Shown: positions 1 through 12,920, counted from the stretch's first letter. The stretch is DNA of 64,000 bases from Proales similis (GCA_019059635.1 JAGVRJ010000001.1:1798001-1862000), one strand, 5' to 3'. Notes: generated from the sequence alone by a model not told the origin. Program-made: numbers and translations.

Positions 1-1600
1 TCGTAGTGGTGCTGGTAGTTGGAGCCTGTGTAGTTGAAGTGGTACTGGTAGTGGGGGCTTCGGTCGTCGTAGTGGTACTGGTATTGGGGGCCTGTGTGGT
101 CGTAGTAGTGATGCTAGTTGGAGCCTGTGTAGTTGAAGTGGTGCTGGTAGTTGGAGCCTGTGTAGTTGAAGTGGTGCTGGTAGTTGGAGCCTGTGTAGTT
201 GAAGTAGTGCTGGTAGTTGGAGCCTGTGTGGTCGTAGTAGTGCTGGTAGTGGGGGCTTCGGTCGTCGTAGTGGTACTGGTATTGGGGGCCTGTGTGGTCG
301 TAGTAGTGCTGCTAGTTGGAGCCTGTGTAGTTGAAGTGGTGCTGGTAGTTGGAGCCTGTGTAGTTGAAGTGGTGCTGGTAGTTGGAGCCTGTGTAGTTGA
401 AGTAGTGCTGGTAGTTGGAGCCTGTGTAGTTGAAGTAGTGCTGGTAGTTGGAGCCTGTGTGGTCGTAGTAGTGCTGGTAGTGGGGGCTTCGGTCGTCGTA
501 GTGGTACTGGTAGTGGGGGCTTCGGTCGTCGTAGTGGTACTGGTATTGGGGGCCTGTGTGGTCGTAGTAGTGCTGCTAGTTGGAGCCTGTGTAGTTGAAG
601 TGGTGCTGGTAGTGGGAGCTTCGGTCGTCGTAGTGGTACTGGTAGTGGGGGCCTGTGTGGTCGTAGTAGTGCTGGTAGTTGGAGCCTGTGTGGTCGTAGT
701 AGTGCTGGTAGTGGGAGCTTCGGTCGTCGTAGTGGTACTGGTAGTGGGGGCTTCGGTCGTCGTAGTGGTACTGGTATTGGGGGCCTGTGTGGTCGTAGTA
801 GTGCTGGTAGTTGGAGCCTGTGTAGTTGAAGTGGTACTGGTATTGGGGGCCTGTGTGGTCGTAGTAGTGCTGGTAGTGGGAGCTTCGGTCGTCGTAGTGG
901 TACTGGTATTGGGGGCCTGTGTGGTCGTAGTAGTGCTGGTAGTTGGAGCCTGTGTAGTTGAAGTGGTGCTGGTAGTGGGAGCTTCGGTCGTCGTAGTGGT
1001 ACTGGTAGTGGGGGCCTGTGTGGTCGTAGTAGTGCTGGTAGTTGGAGCCTGTGTGGTCGTAGTAGTGCTGGTAGTTGGAGCCTGTGTGGTCGTAGTAGTG
1101 GTACTGGTAGTGGGGGCCTGTGTGGTCGTAGTAGTACTGGTAGTGGGGGCCTGTGTGGTCGTAGTAGTGCTGGTAGTTGGAGCCTGTGTGGTCGTAGTAG
1201 TGCTGGTAGTTGGAGCCTGTGTAGTTGAAGTGGTGCTGGTAGTTGGAGCCTGTGTGGTCGTAGTGGTACTGGTAGTGGGAGCTTCGGTCGTCGTAGTGGT
1301 ACTGGTAGTGGGGGCTTCGGTCGTCGTAGTGGTACTGGTATTGGGGGCCTGTGTGGTCGTAGTAGTGCTGCTAGTTGGAGCCTGTGTAGTTGAAGTGGTG
1401 CTGGTAGTTGGAGCCTGTGTGGTCGTAGTAGTGCTGGTAGTGGGAGCTTCGGTCGTCGTAGTGGTACTGGTAGTGGGAGCTTCGGTCGTCGTAGTTGTAC
1501 TGGTAGTGGGAGCTTCGGTCGTCGTAGTGGCACTGGTAGTGGGGGCCTGTGTGGTCGTAGTAGTGCTGGTAGTTGGAGCCTGTGTAGTTGAACTCGTAAT
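1..1600 (-). repeat. 36-bp coding minisatellite, Thr-rich mucin repeats
   Basis: About 43 head-to-tail 36-bp units. On the minus strand each encodes a 12-residue unit such as TTTTTQAPTTST, or variants with TEAP or TSTTQAP. Length changes are multiples of three (for example near 1100), so the frame stays open. Dense Thr/Ser next to Pro is the classic setting for mucin-type O-glycosylation. Three unit subtypes are interspersed in blocks, which suggests expansion by slippage or unequal exchange. The array continues to the window edge. Confidence 0.9.
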
Positions 1601-4600
1601 GATAGTTTGTTGGGTTGTTGAAGTTGTCGTCGTGCTTGTCACCAGTACATCACAAACAGTTCCAGTTGTTCCATCAAGACATACACATTCAAAACCTCCC
1701 GACGTAAATGTTATACATATTCCACCATTTAAACAGGGATTGGATTCGCAATCGTCACGTGCCTCGCATGTTGGACCGCTAAACGGGCTGTTACATTGGC
1801 AACTCGCAGTTATTCCCATGTTTATACACTATTTTTTATATTAGAAAAAATTTTATAATTCATTACACTTAAGCTTACCGTTCCGTTGTTTCTGCATGGG
1901 CTATTTCGGCAAGGTTGCTCTTCATAGGTTTTATTATTATTTTCGCTCCGAAAAGTTGAAGTTCTTTTTTACCTATTTCGCATGTTGCGCCTACTAGATT
2001 TGGAAGACAACTGCAGGTAGGAGTTGAATTTGTTATTGTACATGTTCCCCCATTCTTGCAATAGTTATCGCAAGATGATTGGCCTTTTACAAAAAAATAT
2101 TTATAACCTCTTTTTCTCTTTTTTTTAATTTACTTACACTCTGTACAGTTTTCTCCTGCACAATGACTCGGACATTTGCATATGTACCCATTCGAACCTT
2201 CTTGTAGGCATACACCTCCATTTGCGCATGGATTTGGCTCACACTGATTTTCTTTTTTTTTGTTTTATATTTGTTATGAATTTTTTAGTTTTTATAATTT
2301 TGATTTAATTTACTCTTTTCGCAGAAAAGGCCGGTATAACCCACTGGACATTCACATCGGAACCCAATCAGGGAATTTAAAGTTACACTCTCATTCAGAC
2401 ATTGTCCTCCGTTCTGACAAACGAAAGTTTCATTTCCACAATAAACCGGGTTTCCTTTTCGGTTGATGTAGGTTTGTATTTTATTCAAATACGATCACTA
2501 ATTTTTGAACTTACCCGAGCAAGTCTCGCATGTCCTCGCGCATACTTGGTCAATTTGAACCCCATTTATTACCGCTCCGGTTCCACAGGCACTCACGAAA
2601 TTGGGACAGTTAGGCTGAGCGTCGAAGCACTCAATCAAGTCATATTCTTCGAAAAATTAATTTTCAGTAATCAGGGTTGATTTTAATTATTTTCCTACTT
2701 TTGCAAGTGTTACAGCATGTTTGTCTAAATAGAGGATCTGAGCAGTAAGCAGGAGCGAAAACATTTTGAGCTGTCAACAGAAAATTAATTGTAGCGTCGC
2801 ATTCCATTTGAGTTTCGGGTAATCCAGAGAAGACAAATCGACTCTCAATTACAACGTCATCACCGTAAATACAATCCCCAACCGGAGCCGTAATGTCTTC
2901 TTCACAGACTCCGTTTTGGCAGCTCTGCAAGCCAAATTAATGAATAACGTGCCTTTTATTTTAGTTTTAGATTACCTAAAACTTACCTTGCCCGAAGCAC
3001 AAGTTGATCCTTCGGCTGCTCCAAGACCGTCAACCAGTACGAAATCTGTTCTATTTGAACTTGTCCTACAAGGCAATCTTAAGCAAATATCCTCTCCCAA
3101 ATACTCAAATGACAATTGTGTTATTTTAAGTTAAACCAAGCGATCTCAAAATTTTCATTCCTACAGGATAGAAAGTTGCTGTGTTGCCATAGATCATTTT
3201 GCATTGATCATCTGGAGTCCATTTCTTTCCTGGGTTTGCATACAAGTTAAGTTCATCAATAGAAGGAACGTTCACCATGCATTGAGCTTGGTCTGATACA
3301 GCTCTTAATTTTTAACATGTAAAACTTTCTAGGATCTTGTTTTTCCTTTAATATTACCCGAAATCTGGTGATAACAGGAGCTCCTTAAAAGATCTGATAG
3401 AGCAGTTTGAAAAGATGAATTGATTGGCCAGATTATTGGAAAATATTCCAACTCCTGGGGTCATAATAAAGTTTTCGGACGCCGAACAATCTTGTGAGAC
3501 AGCAGTTGGATCGCCGTCATGGTTAGAGCCCAAGCTGTATTTTTTATATAAAAAGCGTTTTGAAAAAAGAAATCATTGATGAGAAACGGAATGCTCACTT
3601 GTGTGCAATTTCGTGGGCAACAACGTTAACATAATAAAAGCCCCCTATCTCTTCGGAAATTGAATACTTAAAATTGGAGCATACACCAGCCACGTATGAA
3701 AAGCCTAATGTAGCAGATCGCTCTTCAGGAGTACCCGATACTGTCGACCATAGATCTTTGCTTCATTAGTACTTAATAAAAATTTCTATCCAATATCCGA
3801 TCTGGTTTATCTTACTTGAAAAGACCAACGGCGTGATCAAAATCGAATCCAAGTATTAAAGAGTTCATGAACTGTGCAAATCCATCCAGAGAGGGCAAGC
3901 TCAAAATTACTTGACGATTTCTATAAGAAGAAACCGTTGCAATACCAACAACTGATGGATTGGTCCAATTAGCTTGTAATGGACTCTATATCTCAATTGT
4001 AAGCCCGAAAAATTCTTAAAAAGTGGTGGATGTTATTTACAGTAAGAATAAGTAGATTTTTGAGTTTAATGGTAATCCTCAAATCGGGTTCATTCTGCAA
4101 CGAAGCTTGATATCTTTGGTTAACCTGCCAAGTCGAAAATAAGAATAACACTTTTTTATAACAAAGATAAAAATGACTCACCGCACTTATGTAATGAAGA
4201 AAGTAGCTTCTCATATGAAGCGAAACTAGTTCGAAGTCTTCGGTTTGCGCAAATCGTTTATGATCCTCAAAAACAGTGCTATCAAGTACAAGCAGTGTTT
4301 CAAGATACAGATTGAATGGCTGCCCGTTTTCATCTGCTCTCTTAATCCTTCTTAAAAATATTGATCTAAGTTAAAGGTTTAGGGTATTATTTTATGATTG
4401 AAACCTTTGGCTGGAATTGCTTTCCCCTTGATTGGGCGTAATTTTGCGATAATCTTTGAGAGTACTCTCTAAAAACTCAAATAAATTAGCCTTTAAGCAT
4501 TTTTTTGCTGCATTTTAAGCCAAACCATAATCTCGATTCACGATTGATAAAATTCGAGAAATTTTTGCTGTATGAGCTTCAGAAGAGATTTTTTTAATTG

Positions 4601-5360
4601 CGTGTGAATTTCTTTCCGAGTTGTATTTTCCTGAAGTGGATCCTTTTTCGAAATTTCTTCTCATATTTGGTAATGAAGGCTCTAAATTGATTGGGACAAT
4701 TTCCAAAACCTCTCCTGGCTTCTCTGATGCAAATAAAGTGCCAAGCTTAAATTTAAAACCGTGATAAAGCTCAAGAACAATCACTAGGTGTATAAGTTAC
4801 CCACCATTCTGAATTTATGCTTCGGCTTTTCTCCTTCAACTGGTTGATTTTCTATCAAAGTTGCATAGCTTTCTCCTCCGACTTGTTTATAAAGTCCAAC
4901 ATTCTTCATATTTTTTATTTTAAAGATCGCTCGATTTTGGTCTTATTCTGAATAATACCTCAACTTCTCTTGGTTTATAAAGTTCTGGTTCGCCTTGACT
5001 ATTCAAAATATATATTTCTGAACTGCTAACGGGATATCTGGCATCTTTGTTGATTCGATTGAACTGAAACACAAGTTTGGGGTCGTATTTTCCAATTTTG
5101 ACTTGAAAGTGTAATGGAAAACCCAATGGATCACTATTTAGACGAGAGTCTTCAAAGTCTATCAATAGCTCATCGAGAATTTCATCGTTAGAACCTAGCG
5201 ATTCTTAAGTTTAAGTGAACGTGGGTATTTAAAATAAAAGCATACCTGGTCCTTCGTTTGACTTGGTCATGAAGAATGCATTCATATTAGATATTAAGAG
5301 AAGAGCAGTTAATAAGCTCGTTCTTAAAGTTGAGTTATAAAAAACATATGAAGGTCCCAT
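1..5360 (-). CDS. secreted ADAM/reprolysin-like metalloprotease with EGF modules and mucin tail (partial)
   Basis: A multi-exon M12B zinc endopeptidase, probably secreted or shed. The start chosen (ATG at 5360) gives a hydrophobic N-terminus (TSLLTALLLISNMNAFF) acting as signal peptide. A propeptide-like region follows through about 5165-3900. The catalytic exons at about 3740-3480 read VAHEIAHK, then after an intron LGSNHDGD, giving the full HExxHxxGxxHD zinc motif; a Met-turn-like FIMTPG follows. A Cys-rich disintegrin-like stretch lies at about 3340-2660. At least four EGF-like modules with the C-x-NGG-x-C pattern occupy about 2490-1690. The C-terminal part is a Thr/Pro mucin domain of 12-residue repeats that leaves the window, so the end and any membrane anchor are unseen. 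AG lies just before the start codon (caaacccag then gaaATG). I have not resolved every exon edge. A TACE/ADAM or tick/mite-type reprolysin are alternatives within the same family. Confidence 0.8.
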
Positions 5361-7325
5361 TTCCTGGGTTTGCTTGCTTTATTCTTGGCAAAAGCGTTTC
5401 TAAATAGAATCGAAACACGAATTATTGAATTGATAGGTGAAACATCGACTTTTCTTTAAGAATTTAATCAGATATTAGTTCAGCAATCAAAAGTAAGATC
5501 TACTCAAAAATTAGGCATCGGAACTTCAAAATTAAAAACACATGCTAACCCAACTCAGACGTGTGGTTCATAATTAGGTTTATGTAATTAAGAGGCCAAG
5601 TGCCAAGCCGAATACGTTAAATAACTCACCTATGCGAATCAAAAGCAGGATTCGATAGAGAAAAAAGCTTCTTGACCGCTTTTATTATTGCGGCTATTCA
5701 CCGAATACGACTCAAACGCTAAGAGCTGGTAATTGAAATAACTGATTCATCAGAACTAAGGTTAGAAACAATGTCGATTAGAGAGCGCTTTGAGGTGAGT
5801 TTGAAGAGCTAATAGTGAATCGAATGCGCACAAGACTTGCATCAGCTTGTTTGTGTGGGAGTTAATGAATTAGCAATGACAGAAAATTCGCGCAAATCAT
5901 CGGAATAATAAAAAAATGGGAAGCAATAAAATAATTGGTCCAAAAAAAAATAACCATGACCATTTAGAACGTGTTACGTAAGTGAGTGAGTCGCTAAGGG
6001 AAATTGGTCAAACAGTGAAAAATCTTTTTTTTGATTGAACACACTTCGCTCACGTACCAAGATAATATAAATGCATAAAAGTAAATTTAAATCTAGAAAT
6101 CTATGTTCTTGTTTGTCTTCTCTAAACAAACAAAACTCGAACCTCTCAGTCAGATCGGCATTTTGGCGGCTTCATTAATGTCGCCCGTGCTAGTTTGATT
6201 ATACACTTATTTATTAAAGAGATTTGAAACTGCGAGAATCTTAAGATTTGATTCCAACTGTCACAAACTGAATCTTGCAATTCAGAGATTTGAATTAGAT
6301 GAAGTGCCGAGTGGTTTGGCTCCCTGAAGATTTATGCAATCTATAAACACTAGTGTTCTCAAATCGCTTCCAGCGCAAAGGTAAGCACAAACAACTCGAT
6401 AAGAGCATTCTTAAAAAAAACTAAGATCGATCCTCTAAGGCAAACTGAATCTAAAGAAAATTGCGAATTGTGGCCAACAAAGTAAAAGTGTTTTACTTTT
6501 CGATAGACAGAGTTCCGTTCAACGACGCTGATTATTAAAAGAAAATGCCGCTTACAGAAAGACGCGTTGGCCAAGCTTATATTTTAAAAGAAATGATGTA
6601 AACTTGAGTTGTTGTTTTCTTAGGAAGCTAAAATACACTTAGCATATACTAATTTTTGAATTCAATCGTCATTATGTAATCGCCTTATTGACCTAGAATC
6701 GTTATTTTCCATTTGCTTTTCCTTCGGGCCGTCAAATGCCTTTGTGATTTAGCGCCACTCTACTGGGCTTGTTTTTTGTTCTTGATAACTAAGAAGCTTT
6801 TCGTCTTAATATCAAACAATAAACACAATTATTTTGCATTTAATGGCTATTTTAGAACGCTAGGTTTAAATTGTCTTGATTTTTGCTGAATTTCAATTGA
6901 ATTTTTCTGTTTTGATTCAAACCCATCTGTGTCCAAGAGTGAGCGCATTAAAATCAAATAATTAAGAGTTGATGAGAATAGTTCTTGGCATGGATATTTT
7001 CATTTATGCTAAAGCAGTTTTAAGAATTATTAGGTAAAGAATTGTGATGGAATGACTGGGTTTCCTATAACTGACCAACGTAACGTGACAAAAAATAGAT
7101 TGAATAGCGGAAATAATACAAAATTGGTAAATGCGAATCGAATAGCGCACACAGCCCGGAAACAAAGCCACAAATCCCGGTTTCCTTTCCCAGACAAAGT
7201 CTTTTGAATAGTTTAAAATAATTTATTCAAAATTATTCCAATTCATTCGACTTTCGCGTTTATCATTAGAGGAGTTTAAAAGGCATTTAACGCGTCAGCT
7301 ATGAAAACTTTGCTTTAAGACTAAA
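5361..7325. other. gene-free stretch between divergent genes
   Basis: Nearly 2 kb of AT-rich sequence between the start of the metalloprotease (leftward) and the start of the VIPAS39-like gene (rightward). It must hold both promoters. I see no convincing reading frame, RNA gene or repeat; the short frame near 6359-6574 has no protein-like features. Confidence 0.6.
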
Positions 7326-9608
7326 ATGAGTAGCAACAGATACATTTTCGGAACAGAATCTGAGGAATCCGAAGAAGAAACCCGACCAAAAAAGAATTTT
7401 TTTGAAAGCGATGAAGAATTTCAAAATGAGGAAATTAAGAATGAAAAAAAGGACACAAAACAATCGTCGAGTACTATTCGGTCAGTCGATTTGGATATGG
7501 TGAAAGAAAAACGAAAGAGCAGCTTATCCTCTCCGATATCTCCACCTCCCATGGTTCCTCTGAGAACACACCGTTCAACAAAATCAGGTGATGCAAATAA
7601 TGGTTTTGGATTTCAATCAGTGCAGAACTCCGCTCACCCTAAAGTAAATGAGCCAAAGGATGAAATGCCAAAAACTTACTGTAATTAAAAAAAGAGATTT
7701 CTTTAAACTGAATCGCTAAATTGCTTACTTTTAGCTACTCTAACAGCATTACCTTTAAATAGCATCAATTTGATAAAGGTTTCTGCCAACAAAATGAACT
7801 CCGAAAATATTTCTCTAAAAACTGAACTATCAAAAGCAAAGAGCGATTTAGACTACATGCAATTCAAGGTAACAATAATTTGGTTGGCCATATCTTATAA
7901 TTCTTGTCTCTTTTGTGCTGTTTTTATTCAAATTTTAATTTGGCTTAAAATTAATAAGAGTGAGAGTAAACCAAATATAAGAACAACGATTGAACGGATT
8001 ATTATGGGAAAGGTAAGTTTATGGAAACTTCAATACTAAATTTTTTTTTAATCAAATCTGCCTGTAGCCCTTTTATTTGGATCTTTTTAAGAGTAGAAGA
8101 GACAAGACAAGTCTTTTGGAAGAAGCAGTTAAAACAAATGATGGAAATTCAATTATTGCCGTAAATATTTAGTAATTTATGTGGTGTGTTTTTAAGTTAG
8201 CTGAGTCAATTACTCTAGATTATTCTTTTTCTTCGAAGAACGTTGACTTCAAATTTGTTTCATGAAATATTATCCAGAAATATAACTGCCGCAAATCAGT
8301 ATATATGGTATTTGGAAAAGACAAGGGATATGAGTGGATTAGCTGCATTTTATAGGTCGGATATAAAAGAGATTTTTTTTAAAGAATTTGTGCCCTAAAA
8401 CTTATCTTGAAAGATTCAAATCAAACATAGCTGAGTCAGCAGTGAGTCGAGATTACCACTAAAAAGGTGTTTGATTCTTCTTATATTCTTTATTAGGCTG
8501 CTTCTTTTTTACGGCCAATCCTTGAAACAAAAGACAGAACAATCGCTTTGGAAAAAATCAAGGAACTCAATCGGTAGGATAGACTGACCTCAAGAGTTAA
8601 CCTGTTCATTTTGTCTATAGTTCGGCCCAAATAGGGAATATAATTCTGCAGAATTTGATGCTATTTCTCGATCGGATTTGTATAAAGCTGCTGACAAACA
8701 TTTGAAACTTCTAGTCTTGGAAAAAGAACTTGCAGTGAATTACTTAAACACTTAAGAATTCGAAAAGGCAGACCTTTAATTTGATTCATGAAGGCACGTT
8801 CTGCTCAACTTAAGAAAGAGCACGAATTAGTTTTGCCCGATATCTCAGTCTTGGAATCTGTTATCAATATATTAGATCGTTTTGAAGATCTAAGTGAGGT
8901 AATTTTTCAAAAGACTACATTAGATAGGTTTATACTAACAAATTAATTTTACTTTCTAAAGAGTGACTCGCTTAGTAAGGAAAGTCTTAAACGTCAATTC
9001 CAAGTAAGTGTTCTCAATTTAGCTTTCTTATGAAAATTATTGATTTTTACTGAAGCTGAGCAATCGTGAGATAGCTATATGTAATCTTAAATCACTAGCG
9101 AGAAAAGAAAAGTGGACTGAATTCGACAAACACGTAAGGAACAAACGGGTAAGAAAGTATATTTTTGAAGAAATTATATTTCATCCTCAAACTAGCTTAA
9201 CCTAGCTACTCGGAACTCTAACCAGGGAGAATGTTCCATTCGATGTGATTGTTTTTATTTTAATAGAGATGAAAGCTCCTCGAGAGCAGATTGCCAAATA
9301 TTTGAGTCAGATTACTGATTCAGATCTAAAGAAAAATCTGGCACATAAATTGCGATTTACGGATATTATAATAGACGTAAGCTGATCTTGATTTTGTAAT
9401 CACTATAAACTACATATCCCTTGCAGGCCTTAAAGTTCGAGAAAGATAGGATAGGACTGGTTACCTTAAGAGATCAGTTCGAAAAGGATACTGGTGAATA
9501 CATTAAAGCGAGTATAGCTTTAAGCGATAAAAAGGTGAGCTAGTTGCACATATTTGACCAAAAAGGCATAGGTTCTTAATTCAATTTTAGGTACGATGGA
9601 AGAACTAA
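7326..9608 (+). CDS. VIPAS39: VIPAS39/SPE-39-like vesicle-trafficking protein
   Basis: A gene of about ten small exons for the partner of VPS33B in endolysosomal and lysosome-related organelle trafficking. The first exon (7326-7680) opens with SNRYIFGTESEESEEE and is acidic and low complexity, as in the family N-terminus. An exon at 7736-7868 looks coiled coil. An exon near 8068-8160 reads SRRDKTSLLEEAVKTNDGN, which matches the conserved start of the Vps16-C-like region, and the next (about 8225-8358) continues that helical repeat. Later exons at about 8800-9540 carry SVINILDRFEDL, KSLAREKKWTEFD and MKAPREQIAKYL. The last exon ends VRWKN and the stop at 9606-9608. I recognise it from the pattern of the C-terminal region, not from a search. 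Exon borders are read by eye. Confidence 0.7.
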
Positions 9609-10002
9609 ATGGAATCAATTTGATAAGAGATGTTTTAGAATAAATAAATTATTTATAGAAAAAGATTTGAGAGTAAAAAATTTAAAAATCGATAAGTTAA
9701 GACTGTTGTGTGGCTATTGAATTTATGGTTCATGCGCATATTCTTCAGATAATGAGGCAGGCTCACTTATGTAGTGAATATTAAGCACTGACCATTGCAT
9801 ATCTGAACAATCACCCTCAACCTCGTCAGCAAGCGGCTTGCGTTCAACCTCCAGATCGATCTCCGCCGATTGAATATCTTAATTGCAAATCTACGCATAT
9901 CATCATAAGAAAAGCAGCCCAGAGCTTTGGTCAAATCAGAGCCGATCTTAACACGAATGCAGCAAGCAAAAATATGAGGCAGTCTCCTTTCTAAATAGAG
10001 CC
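9609..10002. other. intergenic region upstream of the TRIM gene
   Basis: About 390 bp between the VIPAS39-like stop and the TRIM start. It has an AATAAATTATTT stretch near 9640, a likely polyadenylation signal of the upstream gene, and a ctaaatag acceptor-like AG four bases before the TRIM ATG. The opposite-strand frame at 9767-10009 shows no family features. Confidence 0.5.
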
Positions 10003-12636
10003 ATGTCATCGACTTTGATTGAGACCATCAATATTAACGCTGAAGATTTTACAGACAACTTTTTAACTTGTCCAACATGCATGAGTGGCTACGACACTGG
10101 CGAACACACGCCCAAACTTCTTCCTTGTTCGCATACCCTTTGCCGAAGCTGTTTGGAGAGAATCGAGGCAATGAGCCCTTCAATAAGCACAACAAGCCAA
10201 ACCTTACACATGAATTTACTTCACAATTCCCTATCAAGGAGTGCAGCAGCCGCAGATGCGGCTATCGCTGCCATGGGCAGTGTTCGAATTAGTCAGGACC
10301 TCCGAAATTCAAATGGTTCAAGTATCGCAGCTGATTCATCTTCTTCTTCATTATCGTCTAGTTCAACAGAATCTTCTTTTCGCTGTCCAATATGCCGTGA
10401 GCAAATTGTTATGCCTCGAGGAGGTGTCGGCAATCTGCCACCAAGCTTTATTGTAAATCAGTTACTAGACCTAATCAAGAACAGACGTCGTGAGTTTGTT
10501 CCCCAATGTCGGTCACACACAAACGAAGAGCTTCTTTTCTGTGAGACATGTGACACCGCATTTTGCTCGCTATGTGAAGCTCATTGTCGCACTTCATCCA
10601 ATGCTGATCACATAATCATTCCATTTTCGGTGGCTATAAAAAGAATGACAGAAATATTTTGCTTCAAATCGAACCAATGCATGAACAGTTTTAATATGGC
10701 TCTGGATAATGTCCAAGGAGAACTAGATGCGCTTGATGAAAGCTCTGAGAAAACCATACAAGCGATTGACGAGTCATTTGTTCAACTCCAAAATGTGATT
10801 GAAGAACGGCGCAAACAGCTACACCATAGAGTAGCTGAGATTCGAGAATCAAAAGCCAAAGTCCTAAAAGATCAAATTCAGCTTATAATGACCGAGAAAA
10901 GAAAAGTAGAAATTAATTGTCAAAGATTCCACCAAACTAATATAGAGAGTAGATTGCTAGGCTCTCAAATTCAAGAGATGAATGAGAAACTTGATACTTT
11001 GAGATCGCTCTGTGAACCGAGAGAGAACAGTTTTATAAAATATGAGTATGAACACAATGATGTATTTATGCGAGTTGAAGAAATTTTAAAAGACTTGGGA
11101 AGATTTAAAGTCAGCAATACTTATCCTCCCCTTTGCTTATCTAAGCTCCTGAGCAACATTTATTCTGCACAAGGGCTAAACCATGTTGCTTCTTTATTTC
11201 AAACATCGGGCAACGCAAATCAAAATTTTAACCATAAAGCCACTAACTCGTTCATCTCTAGCAACCAACCTAATTCATCGTTCTCGATTTATCAGGCTGT
11301 TTACATTCTAATAGAAACGGTGGACTACTTCGGTCGTAAGAGAACTCAAGGGGGAGACCCGATTCGAGTCTATGTTCAAGAACCGATTGGGCAAAATTTA
11401 AGCTTCGATACTCAGAGTGAAAATCTAGTGGATCTTCAAAATGGGTCCTATTTGTTCAGTTTTACACCTATACAGGCTGGAAAGCATTGTATTGTTGTTC
11501 AAATATTTGGGCGTCCAATTAGCGAAATGCCGATCGAGATACAAGTCTTGGAGCAAACAAGGGCATTGTGGACATTTGGACAAGCTGAAACATTTAACTT
11601 CGCTGCGGGAAAGGCTCCCCAAAACAGTAACCTCAGCTTTAATATGCCAGTGTCAGTCAGATGCCTGGGAACTTTTTCATTTATTCTGGATAGCGGTTTT
11701 AACAGAATCAAAGTTCTTAACCTAAATGGATCATTTCTTAGACATATAGAACACAGAGGTCTTAGAGAAAGTAGCTGTACAGCTTTGATCGCGCCTCGAC
11801 TTAATTCTATGGTCATCAAATTAGTAACCCTAAACTGGCGACTCAAACTTTTGAGTGAAGTCGAGTTTGATGGATCAAGTTCCTTGATGCATGAGTTTCG
11901 GTTAAAAACCTACGAACTGGGTGAAATGTACGAACAGCCCATATCTTTGGCGGAGACATTTACTTCCGAAGTTTATATAATCCAAGACAAAAAGAAGCTT
12001 AACTTGTGCACTCATACAGGTGTTTTAATGTACGAATCATTAGAGAAAAAGATGAAAAGCGAGTGCGGCCTCAAATCTATCAGCGCTTTCTGTGGACGCT
12101 TCGATCAACCAACTCTTTTTGTAGTGGGAACTTCAAACCAGCAGTCCTGCATATATGAATTTGACATAAATTGGCTGTGTGATAATCAGTTGGAGGCTCG
12201 AATGCGAAGTTTTGGGTTGAAAGAGGAACTTTATAGGAAAAATCAGCCTGAATTTACCTACCGTAGATTCAACAAGTGTTTAACTTCATCAGTTGCTTTG
12301 AGTGGCTCGTGTTCCTCTCTCAACTCCACTTTAAGCTCTGGATCAAACGCTACTATTTCAACCACAAGCTCGTTTAGCATCTCAAGTAATAAGGGCGCTT
12401 ACACAGCACTATGGCATGACATTCACACAAACAAGTTGTTGGCTGCAAAATCTGAGAAAAACAGATGCAGTATTGAAATTTACAGCTGCGAGAAAGGTTC
12501 CCTGGATTATATTCTTGAACTGGAAGAAACCGAAAAATCATTGAAACGTTTAACTTCCATTAGTTGTACTGAGGACGGCCGAGTAGTTTGTGTGGATTTA
12601 GTTCAAAAGCATGCGAAAATGTTTAGATTTTTCTAA
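10003..12636 (+). CDS. TRIM protein: RING, B-box, coiled coil, filamin-like, beta-propeller
   Basis: A single-exon 877-residue tripartite-motif protein, a likely E3 ubiquitin ligase. Residues 24-52 hold the first RING half (CPTC...CSHTLCRSC) and about 128-136 the last Cys pair (CPICREQI); between them is a Ser/Ala-rich insert of roughly 70 residues. A B-box follows at about 170-210 (CRSH...CETCDTAFCSLC...H), then a coiled coil at about 225-345, a filamin/Ig-like domain at about 430-520, and a C-terminal region of NHL/propeller character. The N-terminal MSSTLIETININ and the phrase LPPSFIVNQLLDL are, as I recall, typical of an invertebrate TRIM2/3-like group. Lack of introns in a 2.6-kb gene is notable among intron-rich neighbours, and could reflect an old retrocopy. 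Target proteins cannot be read from the sequence. Confidence 0.85.
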   Translation: MSSTLIETININAEDFTDNFLTCPTCMSGYDTGEHTPKLLPCSHTLCRSCLERIEAMSPSISTTSQTLHMNLLHNSLSRSAAAADAAIAAMGSVRISQDLRNSNGSSIAADSSSSSLSSSSTESSFRCPICREQIVMPRGGVGNLPPSFIVNQLLDLIKNRRREFVPQCRSHTNEELLFCETCDTAFCSLCEAHCRTSSNADHIIIPFSVAIKRMTEIFCFKSNQCMNSFNMALDNVQGELDALDESSEKTIQAIDESFVQLQNVIEERRKQLHHRVAEIRESKAKVLKDQIQLIMTEKRKVEINCQRFHQTNIESRLLGSQIQEMNEKLDTLRSLCEPRENSFIKYEYEHNDVFMRVEEILKDLGRFKVSNTYPPLCLSKLLSNIYSAQGLNHVASLFQTSGNANQNFNHKATNSFISSNQPNSSFSIYQAVYILIETVDYFGRKRTQGGDPIRVYVQEPIGQNLSFDTQSENLVDLQNGSYLFSFTPIQAGKHCIVVQIFGRPISEMPIEIQVLEQTRALWTFGQAETFNFAAGKAPQNSNLSFNMPVSVRCLGTFSFILDSGFNRIKVLNLNGSFLRHIEHRGLRESSCTALIAPRLNSMVIKLVTLNWRLKLLSEVEFDGSSSLMHEFRLKTYELGEMYEQPISLAETFTSEVYIIQDKKKLNLCTHTGVLMYESLEKKMKSECGLKSISAFCGRFDQPTLFVVGTSNQQSCIYEFDINWLCDNQLEARMRSFGLKEELYRKNQPEFTYRRFNKCLTSSVALSGSCSSLNSTLSSGSNATISTTSSFSISSNKGAYTALWHDIHTNKLLAAKSEKNRCSIEIYSCEKGSLDYILELEETEKSLKRLTSISCTEDGRVVCVDLVQKHAKMFRFF

Positions 12637-12920
12637 AACTTTAATGAAATTATTTGGTTCAAAAAATCGTTTTGAAAAAAAGGAACAGTAAGATTTTCTG
12701 CGGGAGTGAATTTTCTTGAGGAAACTCATTTTCAGAGCAAATTTCAATCATTTAATTACTAATCGGGGTTAAAAATAAATGCAACCTAAATTTTCTGTCG
12801 ATAAAAGAAATGACGACCGTTTCAATTGTTGATAAAAAGCGTTAAATTTATTTTGTTTATTGATTGGAAATGCCTTCCCGTAAACGTATATTATATTTGA
12901 TTTAAAAATAAAAATTCAGA

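Noticed and set aside
6-1844. A 612-codon Val/Gly-rich frame on the + strand
   Set aside because: It is the complement of the Thr-rich mucin repeat; the minus strand continues the metalloprotease with EGF modules, so this is a shadow.
9767-10009. 80-codon minus-strand frame before the TRIM gene
   Set aside because: Overlaps the TRIM start and has no domain support.
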